Origin: Blastomussa wellsi
Taxonomy: Eukaryota; Cnidaria; Anthozoa; Scleractinia; Plerogyridae
DNA: 64,000 nucleotides
NCBI GenBank assembly: GCA_947652115.1
Contig: OX393564.1
Coordinates: forward strand, 2,278,870 to 2,342,869
Direction of reading: 5' to 3'
A program made the position numbers and the translations under genes. Below are positions 51,801-60,900 of this stretch, one piece after another; within the stretch, counting starts at the first letter, position 1; every line of letters starts with the position of its first letter. The notes beneath the pieces were generated by a model. It did no database searches. It worked only from the letters and a program-made list of their open reading frames with translations, and was not told where the DNA came from.

Positions 51801-53395
51801 TTTTACCAGCATCACGTGACGTGTTTAGGCCAATCGCTCGCGCGTAAAAAATATTTGATTTATTATAAACATACATACCGAAGGGAAAGTGATATCGACA
51901 TTGCGTGATCCACTTGTCCAAAATGGAATGTCTACAATTCCCGCTGCGCCGCCTGGCGGCTGACCTTGAAACGCCAGCCAGTGAACGTTTGCTACCTGAA
52001 AAACAGGTGTTTACCGAAGCTCAATGTCAGGTAGAAAAATTCGCTCTCAATGGCAGACCGAAATGGCATGTACTAAAATCAGGAAAACCGGAACACCACA
52101 AAACACGGGACACCGGAACACCGGAACACCCCGGAACACCAGAAATACCATAAATTTCTGGTGTTCCGAGGTGTTCCGGTGTTTGTGGTGTTCCGGTCTT
52201 CCTGGTTTTAGTACATGCCGACCGAAATGAGTCGATGAAAACGACTTCCAAAACAAGCTAGGGAAACTGTGAATTAACGCTCTCTGCGTCTTTCTGTCTG
52301 TCCTCAAATTCGACGAGAAATGGTTGGCTATAGAGTTGGTATTTGATGCCATTATTATGAGATCTTGTAATATTAATGTATATAACTAATATAGTTGTAT
52401 AAATAATTTCTAGGGCCAATGAACTGCCATTGTTCCTTGTACCAGGCACCTCCTGCTCCGGAGAAGAGAAGAGAGAAATTGTTCCGAAAACAGAATAGTT
52501 AAAAAGAATAGTTAATTTAGAGGGAAGGTTTGATTTCCCAATTCACCAGGTAATTCGCCCCTGCTGACTCCAAACCAAGTTGTGAAGTGTAAAAGGGAGA
52601 GGAATGAAACAAAAGAAAATTCAGATTTTCCCCCTGAATCTGGACTTAATTCTTCTGTTTGGAATCAGCGAAACTCATTATCAATTACTCCCCGACTAAA
52701 CGCAGACTTTGCAATAATATTTACCCGCATTTCATCTGATCGTCCAGACATTTCCACACAAGCCACAAATCCAGTTGAATTATTCCACTCGAGCCAGACT
52801 GTCACGGCCTGGAGCAACGAATGAGGCATGCGACTGGAACGAGAAGGTGCAAGCTGCACAAATATTCCTTCTGACGAGAAGGGTGGCGAGAATTGGGTAG
52901 AGTTACATGTGTGGCTTTCGTATTGCAAGATCTGAAATGATACTTTCCCAAAACGAACATCAGAGTGAAGTAAAGGAATAGGCCGGTCCTCTCCATAAAC
53001 TAAAATAAAAAAATATATTCATGGAATGAGATCCTCTCAGTCACAGCAAACCCGGATTTCATGATATAAAATTCGATTCCCCGTTCCGTTTATGACTGCA
53101 AAATATCCAGATTGCAATCCGAACAATCCATGTCCATATATACTGGTTGAAAAATGCCACAAAACATTATGACTACACTATCGACTGGGCAGTGATTTAT
53201 CTGATGCAAACCTTTGTACAACCGGGGCCAGTAAATTAGTGATTTGTCAGACAAGGCACAGGATTTGACCCTATCCCGTCCCGTCCCGTCCCGCAAAATC
53301 CGAACCTTCCAGTAACCGTACATACCGACAATATCCTTGCCAACGTTCTCTTCCGGGATTAGTAACATCACAATAATGATAAATATCGCCCACAT
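42341..53395 (-). CDS. Gene 3: diverged secreted protein with six H-type-lectin-like modules and a follistatin domain (about 695 aa)
   Basis: Exons, 5' to 3' on the minus strand: 53395-53326, 52999-52725, 51995-51879, 51357-51193, 50526-50413, 49586-49461, 49027-48931, 48106-47888, 45824-45451, 44790-44623, 44065-43949, 43587-43471, 42764-42674, and a tentative last exon 42378-42341. The first thirteen join in frame (2050 nt). The last exon keeps the frame but its acceptor is weak and it is not conserved. Signal peptide MWAIFIIIVMLLIP, no upstream in-frame ATG. Same 3+1+3 module order as genes 1, 2 and 4; exons 4, 7, 8, 9, 10 and 13 have the same lengths as in gene 4. Oddities: module 1 has its intron moved; module 2 lacks both cysteines (Asn147, Tyr193); the follistatin domain (322-394) has eight Cys, with Asp352 and Gly372 replacing the sixth and eighth. 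The module 4 sequon is kept as NSS. Ligand unknown. Confidence 0.85.
43104..43393. mobile_element. hAT-like MITE with 8-bp target duplication
   Basis: 290 bp starting CATTCTAGTCCCCATAGCCC and ending in its near complement, flanked by TCTCAGAT at 43096-43103 and 43394-43401. The 8-bp duplication and CA start fit hAT elements (established knowledge). Each arm also contains a nested inverted pair of CCCTTTTCGTTT-type motifs. It lies in gene 3 intron 12. Confidence 0.8.
45889..46021. repeat. Minisatellite array 1 in gene 3 intron 8
   Basis: Degenerate units of AAGCGCGGGAAAACTGCAAC plus CGATGCT, about 27-28 bp, four to five copies. It lies just upstream of exon 9 in the gene's transcriptional order. 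Confidence 0.7.
46861..47029. repeat. Long hairpin in gene 3 intron 8
   Basis: Two arms of about 80 bp, close to 88% complementary by eye, begin AAAAAAACGAATAGAC and are separated by a 9-nt loop (AGCCAACAC). It directly precedes minisatellite array 2. Confidence 0.75.
47060..47261. repeat. Minisatellite array 2 in gene 3 intron 8
   Basis: Same 27-28 bp unit as 45889-46021, about seven copies. Spacing between successive CTGCAACCG cores is 42, 27, 28 and about 26 nt. Open frames here on both strands are translations of the repeat. Confidence 0.75.
47350..47529. mobile_element. Fold-back element in gene 3 intron 8
   Basis: About 180 bp. The arms TATAGGCCACTTCGGAAAAT and near complement are about 85 bp each and meet at a CCATGG-containing centre. 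Confidence 0.65.
48345..48558. repeat. Dispersed repeat F, copy 1
   Basis: About 215 bp, matching 56575-56772 along its length (for example TAGCAAGTTTCTCAGTGATC). It lies in gene 3 intron 7. Confidence 0.6.
48686..48825. repeat. Dispersed repeat E, longest copy
   Basis: About 140 bp combining the segments of the other two copies. It lies in gene 3 intron 7, next to a TAGG microsatellite followed by TACTTTATTTAATTC at about 48570-48602. Confidence 0.6.
51413..51586. mobile_element. Fold-back element in gene 3 intron 3
   Basis: About 174 bp with arms ATAGGCCATTTCCGAGTTCA and near complement, including GAGCCTCTATTT. It lies upstream of exon 4. Confidence 0.65.
52065..52219. mobile_element. Fold-back element family C, copy 2, with 9-bp target duplication
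   Basis: 155 bp from GGCATGTACT to its complement AGTACATGCC, flanked on both sides by GACCGAAAT (52056-52064 and 52220-52228). A 9-bp duplication is typical of Mutator-like elements (established knowledge); there is no transposase, so it is non-autonomous. It lies in gene 3 intron 2. Confidence 0.8.
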
Positions 53396-54831
53396 GAGGA
53401 GTAGCAAAACTAATAGAGGAAGAAGATAGCCTTTGAATAAGAAAAAAAGAAAAATAATAATTTGACAAACACAAAATTTAAATGATATTTCTCAAACTCA
53501 TTAATAATTCATCACGTTAAAACAAAGGAAACCAGAGCCGTAACTGTGGTTTGAAAATGCGATCTTAAGTACCATAGATTTTTACGATTTTATTTCTTCG
53601 TCTTCTCCGCAGTTTTAGTTTCGATTGAGAAGATAAATCAAACACTCCAGACAGTGTTTTATCACAATACCAAACACCTCGCAGTTCGTCAAAGATGCTC
53701 CGCTGCGCGTCGTATTTTTAACTCTCTTCTCGGTGTTTGGAAATGTGATGAAACACTGTCTGGAGTGTTTGATATATGACTTCCACATAATCTGTTTGTG
53801 GAAATTCTTTGATTTCGCAGAATGAAAATGTTTCAAATTTATTATATAGTATCAGCTTGCAGAAATGTCTCACTGAGCAAGATTTGTGTCATAAAATGTT
53901 CCGATTATTTAGGAACTGCAGTACATGGCAAATTTTAACTCTCGTCATGAAATCGCAAAAGCGCAAAAATAAATTCCGGGAGTCGAACCGAAATCTTAGC
54001 CCGTCTAACAGGGTTGAAATTCGCCATGTAACCAGAACCTTAGTTACTTTTACCCTTTCTCCTGCGACGATTACGCTGAGTAAATTCTTCTCCTTCGTCT
54101 TCTTCGTAGTCAAGGTCTTCGTGGAAGGAACTGAAACTACCGTTGCCTTCGTCAGTGGAAAGAACGCTGTACTCACTCAGTTTAGCAGAAAGTTATCAAA
54201 CATTTAGGAGAAGAACCGTTAACTAAGCGGTCACAGTTTTCTACCAGTGAAACTCGACTTAAATTTTAAAATTTCTACAATGAGTAGCATAATCACTAAT
54301 TTCATGAATTCTGTGTAGTAATCATTTTTTTTTCGGTCAGTTGGATCAGCCACGAAGAAGAATTATGATGATAAGGTTAAGCACGTATAGTGCACGCGAG
54401 GTAAACTCTCGCCTGTTGAAGCCATTGTTTTTATATACCTCATTTATATTTACGCCAAACTTGTGTGGCTAAACAATAAAAGAATATGTTTTATTATCAT
54501 GTTGCTAAATCATAGCGCCTCTTTTCAATTTTGAGATAAAAAGATATCTTTTTGTCGCTGGCTATTTTTTTTTTTTCGCGAGAAAATCATGTGTTTAGAA
54601 CTTGTGTTAAAAGCTGAACAGTTAAACAATGGCTTTTGACAATGAGGTGTGAAAAAGCGCTCGAATGCATGTCATACAAAAGCTAAACATCTACATTTGT
54701 ATAGAATAAATATTCATATCTGTCGGACACCCTTTCTTCTTGCATTTTGGGGCGGTTCGCGCTGTAAAATCTCGTGCGGTAATCACCTTGTTCACGAGGC
54801 GGTGTTTTTGCATTTTTGTCCGTCACCTATA
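53396..54831. other. Divergent interval between genes 3 and 4
   Basis: About 1.4 kb. It contains element B copy 2 and an acidic/basic open frame on the minus strand (54192-54040), otherwise AT-rich DNA. It must carry the gene 3 promoter, but no TATA box was recognised for it. Confidence 0.5.
53497..53790. mobile_element. Inverted-repeat element family B, copy 2
   Basis: Its core fold-back at about 53631-53777 has the same arms and the same inner segment (CTCCGCTGCGCGTCGTATTT) as copy 1. It lies just upstream of gene 3, in the divergent interval shared with gene 4. Confidence 0.65.
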
Positions 54832-54838
54832 TATAAAG
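54832..54838 (+). promoter_or_regulatory. TATA box of gene 4
   Basis: TATAAAG within an alternating TA run, 104 nt upstream of the ATG. A T-rich stretch and TCTGG follow at a spacing similar to gene 2, suggesting a homologous core promoter. No comparable box was recognised for gene 3. Confidence 0.6.
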
Positions 54839-54935
54839 ATTGTTTTTTTGTTTTCTGGTCATTGTTTTCACTGTCTTCCTTCCATTGTTTTGATTGTCTT
54901 CCTTCAGGAGCTGGTTGAACGTATTTGTTGAGAGC

Positions 54936-57900
54936 ATGGCCTGTCTACGATTTGTTGCGAGTGCTTTTACTCTCTCTATAATTCTTGGACGTATTTCAGG
55001 TTAGCTTTATTCATTCATATTGTTTAAAGTGCCAATGCAGCAGAAGTTTGGTAATTCCGTTTTCTAAAAACAGCCGCATTGAACGTACACTTTTGAGGTT
55101 AAAACGACCAAGTTATTTGAAAACCAGAACGGATTGTACCGTATGATGAAGATTATTGTCGTATCGCACGATGTTTATCAGTAAACGTTTGTGAAAATGG
55201 ACCTTTTTCACCGACTAGACTCCAGAAGAGATCGTAGAGCAGTTCACACCGTTTCATATTCAAAGCTATCGGGAAAAAGTGGGGACAACATGCATTAACA
55301 GCTGACTGTCAACTTTTAAAACGCAGGAAACAATGATATAACTCTCCGCTTTCAAATCTACAAAAAACTTTTCGCCGTTTTTCGAAGTTCATTACATTAC
55401 TTGCAACTTTGTCGACCTTCCGGATGCAGGGAATTACTTTTTCGTTCTGCATGGCTTTACGCCTGACAGTAACTCTTTTTGTCCTCTTTCCATTTTTGCA
55501 GACTTGAATGGAATGCTATTTGGATCCGGAGATGTTCCTGTTCCTCAGAATAAAGAGTACGAGTGTAAAAGTTTTCCCTTCTATCCAAAATTTTCCGGTT
55601 CTCAAGAGGTTCGTGTGCAACTGGCCGTGACATCTCAAACATATGATGCGGCTGTCGCGTGGGTCGATGGAACGTCTAAACAAGGGTAAGACATCGTGTT
55701 CCTGCACATTTTATTAAATGGTCTAGAAAGGCATTTGGCTCTTGCTTGAGCCATGGCACTGGAAATTGACCTTCGGACTTACAAGTTAATTCCAGACCGT
55801 ACCGTAGCACTGTGTGTTTTTTCTATCAAGACACGTCAAAATTAGTTATAACTTAAATAAAAAATCCCATATCCTTCCCTGCAAGATAACACAATTTAGG
55901 CAAGTTGTGACGTCATCAGACGCCATTTGAACTGCTATCTTGGATTTTCCGTTTTCTAAAATTTCAAAATAACGGAAATTAATGCGAAATCAAGCTGAAA
56001 TTTTAATTTAGAAGAAAGTTAACCCAAATTAAGTTCTATTTTAAAGACCTTTATAGGAATGCTACTTGTTTCCTTTTTCTTTGCTAGCTTTACGGGGTGC
56101 ATAGCAACTTCTGGAGTAATTGCTGGAAGCAGAACTGTGTCTTTACAATGGCTTGCCTACCAAACGGTTTCAAACGGCGCATTTGAGAAGCAAGTGAACA
56201 TTCCAATGTGGACAACAGGAACTAGATGCGTCCGACAAGATTTTACGCAGGTGAAGAGCTTATCTGTGTATGCTAGTTTGCTCGAATTTGAAATTTTTGC
56301 GCAACAAAGCGGGAGAGACACCGGTAGCACTGACATCGCTCGTTAAAATTTAAAATCTGAATAAATGAAATTAAAGAATCTAGAAAAGCCATCCATGGCT
56401 CGCTGTGTCAAGACAGCGTTCAAGTTGAAATAGAAATTCTAAAAATCAGTTATCTTTTAGCCATTTAAACGTAAAATGTGGTTATTTAACTTTGCTGTTT
56501 TGCAAATAGCAAAGAAATGCACACTGATTCATTATGCCAATACAAAAACTATTGTAACCGTTATTAGAGATCCCTATTCAGCCTCCAGCATTTTCGATGC
56601 CATCGAAATTATAGGAATTGCATGATGAAACATCGTCGTATTGCATTGCTTTATTACTGGATGTGTTTAAATTTTCTTTTTTAGCAAGTTTCTCAGTGAT
56701 CTCTTTCGTTTTGATTCGCTCCGTGTAAAATGTAATACTGATTACAAACGTGTGGCTGACTATGGCTCTTTAAATATTCAGTTTGGTGATTTCCGCAGTC
56801 GCGGTCTTTTTCTTTTACTCGAAATAACATGCCTTCCGCAGACATAACTGCATTCGAAGTGGAGCATCGACATACATATCTATTTTGTTTCAGGGTTTCC
56901 CAGCTCTTCCGTACGTGTTTGTGACCGCAAATCATCAGTCTGCGAACACCAAACACGATGCAGCAAGCGTGTGGGCTGAAGATGTCACAAAATACAACTT
57001 CAAAGCATGCCTTCGCGAGTTAAAGAACTTCGACGGCGCACACAAATACATCTCAGTGGTGAGTTGGTGCAGCTTTTTACCAAAATGGGGCCGGGGAGAT
57101 TGCGGGCCTCATTACATGGCGGATTTCATCCCGAGTTGGAGACGCCGTTTTGTTTTGAAGAACACCTCCACTGCGGACGATTAAGATAACTTTTCAGTCC
57201 GGCGGGAAATGTTAATGCGATTAAATGCGGTTTTTCAGGTTTGGTTTGGAAGCCAAGCAAATATTAATATCTCGGTCTAGCTGACAGGGTATTCGGCCAG
57301 GGTTTACCGTGTGATCGGTCATTAACTGTGATCTTCCAGGTAATTTAACTGATTGGTGAGGTATAAAATACCATCAAATTTGAGCGATATTTCGCAGATA
57401 ACGTTTCACGAGAGAGAAGAGTCTCCTTTCATCCGGTCAGAACAATTCATCAAAGCACGGCGAATAGAAAATACCCTCTGCCGTCTTAATACATGAGCAT
57501 AAAAGTAATTTTAATTGCACAAGCTCATTCTAAAAAATAGCTACCCTTCTAAAGCTTTCTCTTGGCTTTATGCTTAACTTATCTCACCTTTATATCGTCA
57601 TGATAACTCGATCGTTTTGTGATCAACGATTTAAAATGTGTTTATTTCATCACCTTTCAGAACATTTTGGCGTTCACTAACTCCAGTGTACCGAATGGAT
57701 GGAAGGTTCCATTGGCCAGTGAAGTTAGTTTCCCCAACAACTATAATCCTGATGTCAACAAAGGCTACAGCTTCTGCAAAGTAAGTTAATTAAGTATTAT
57801 TAGGCTAAATTGATCTACCACTGAAATACCAACGAGTAACCATGAACCGATCAAGGCTGAGCATCCTTGATGAAACTTTTAAGTGTCTTACTCTGACACT

Positions 57901-60900
57901 ACCCACTGAAGAACACTTGCGATATCAACGTGCTTTCTCTTGTTCTTATAGTAACCGCGTTTGAAACGTGTGCTGTTTAGAGCGATTATCAATTTGAGTG
58001 TCGTGAAACGAAAACCAAATAAATAATCGCTAGCTCCAACCAATCACAAAGGACACGGACAATCCAGAGAACCAATCAAAACTCGAAGCCAGTACATGTA
58101 GCCGGCGCAAAGCGCGGGAAAACATGTGCGAGTGTGTCGCGATTGGCTTTAAATATACTTTTGATTGGTTCAGAGAGCAAACCGAGGAATGCAACAATAA
58201 ACGCTAATTAGTAAAGATATTCGAGTGAAATCTAATCGAAAACCTTATTTCAGGCCAAATCTACAATTTCAGCAACAAAAATGTTATATTTATTTTTCCT
58301 TTAGACTGTCAACTTTCCTCAGAAATTTTATGAAAATCCAACTCTGATTACCACACCTAAGCACCTTAAAGATGGTGTCCAGGCCCTCATTGATGCCGAT
58401 AATAACGCCATCACAGAATGGATCCAGGTAAGGACTATGATAGGCGTTCCTTAGCAACAAGGGAAATTGAGTAATAACGTCAAACTGAACATTATCCGTA
58501 AGAGAAACGAACCTTTGAAAAATACTGTTTTAACCGTATTTTTATTCTCTGGTATATACCCGTCCTTTCGTAATATTTAACTCCTTTGTTATATTTGCTC
58601 TCATTTGTCTAGAGCGTTTCAAAGTTGGATTTCGAAGTCTGTTTGAAAGATATTCAGCGCTATGACGCACGCCACGATCCCATTACTCTTACATACATGG
58701 CAGCGGGACGTAAGTACAGCCTTGAACATACAAACACTCAACCTCAAAAAATTTCGGACGTTTTTATTTGAGACGTTTAATTTTTGGACACATTCCAATC
58801 TCGTTTGAGACAAATTTCGAGCAGTTGCTGAAAAATATCAAAGTAAATTTGAAAAAATCTCTGAACTAGTATTTAAAAATGCAATATCTCTATTGCGCTT
58901 TTCATAAAAAATTGTTCCTTTTCAGTGATAAAAAGAGCACGAAAAGACTTATCTGAGTTTTAGCCAATTCTATTGTGTATAATTTGGCCTTAGATATATA
59001 CTTGTGATGGCATGGCCCAAGAAAATATTTCACTTTGACGGTGGCTTATAATGGTTTACACATCCCTGCCTTCTGAATTCTATTGCGAACAATTTTTAAA
59101 CTGCTCGTTGAAAGTTTTTAGTTGAATCGATAAAAGGAACGTCTCTGCAAACGTATAAAAATGGCTCTGAAAAAAATTGACAGAATTTGCCGTGAAGTTG
59201 TGAAACGCCAACTTGACAAGTTTGTGCGAATAAAGACGCCGTCTGTTCTACCTAGCCTACTTTTCTTGTAGCTGTTAATATTTATCATTGTGTGGTAATT
59301 TAATGATTTCTCTTCTAGGCCAGACATTACACACAGTAGTGTTATTTCCAGTGTTTTTGCTGAAGGAAATCTTTCTCTCCACATTTTGATATGCTCCTTC
59401 TGCCCCTACTTATTCAATTTTCCGGATCGGTTTAATTTGTTTATGAATATTTGTCCACTGAATGGCGATATCCACCCGTCAATAACTGTGCCACATTTTC
59501 TTAAATTTCGTCAATTATATGCCATGCTAACGACCTTTCCAATGAAATTACGCTGTACTTTATTTTTGCCTTGACAGATTATCATCCATGTAACGGTAGA
59601 ACTTGTCCATTTTATGGAGTATGCACTGCCACTTCTTCTGCAACGCACAAATGCATCTGTGAACCTTGCGAAGGAGATGAATCGTCACCACTGTGCGACA
59701 ACAAAGACATCACACATAAAAACAAATGTGAATACAACTTCGCTGTGTGCCAAGCTCAAGAAGAACCCGGTATCAAACACTATGGAGGCTGCAAACGTGA
59801 GTCTTGTCAGTTTTACGAAGTTGAGATTCGTGCGCTTTTGTTATTTCGGTTCCAGTTTGTATGATATGTCTGTTTCAAAATCATTTCTTCTGTCAACATT
59901 GTTTTGTCAACAAGGATGCCAATCTGAAATTTACATGTTAAAATGAATAGAATTGCTTATTAAAATGCAGTAATTCGACTCTTTATTTTTTATAATAACA
60001 AACTCATTTGGTAGACGTCGCATCCTTATGTGAAACTGTATGCTTAATTTCTTGATAACAAAATTTTCACAAAAGCACATCAATTTACAAATTGCTTTTT
60101 ACAGCATTTGTTCTTCAACGTGGCCGCGTTACCCTGCGTTTGCATGCAGAAGATGTCAGCTGCAGAACAGTTTCGTTCAAGAAAGGAAGTTTCGAGAGCA
60201 GCCGAGGAGATGTTCGCGTACAAACGACCATAAACTACTTCAACTACAGCGGGAACTTTACCCACGATGCTGCGGTGACCTGGGTCGAGAAGGTTACTCT
60301 CGATTCCTTCGAGGTGTGCGCGCTCAAGGCAGGACGGGCAGAGCGCTTTACACCTGATAGCGGGCTCACATATATTGACTTCATCGCATTCCAGGAAGCT
60401 CCAAAGAGCGCCTCCGCCGGTCAACTCGTACTGCAAAATTGGTGGGACGGAACACAATGCAACAAAGTTACTTTTGAGGTAAGTTTCTAGTCCAATGCAG
60501 GCTCGATCTAATTACGTTTTTAACTTCTCACTTCCATGATTGGTCTTATTAAACAATTAACCATCACGGCTCTTTAAAATCTTCGGTGTTACAGTGAGAA
60601 CACTCGAACGGTGAACACTTGAAATTTAATTTTACATTTTTGTACCATTATCCAATGTTAGCCATTAATATAAACAAAAGAATTAGCATTCTTAGGTGTT
60701 GAAAACACTAATCCTGTGGTCTGTCAAGAGCTCTCATTGGATAATCATAACAAAATGTAAACTGTCAAATGTTCACGGTTCCAGTGCCCTGTGAGGGCTT
60801 TTTAACTAACCTGGCCACAACATGTAAGATTGAGAATATTCTGAAATATACTTCTCAGAGAGTTGGAGCACTTAATTTTATTAAAATCGGGCAATCAGGT

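Noticed and set aside
53960..54040. tRNA-like segment on the minus strand (GGTTCGACTCCCGG)
   Set aside because: The T-arm has a mismatch and wobble pairs and there is no matching acceptor stem, so it is not a tRNA gene; it may be a repeat fragment.
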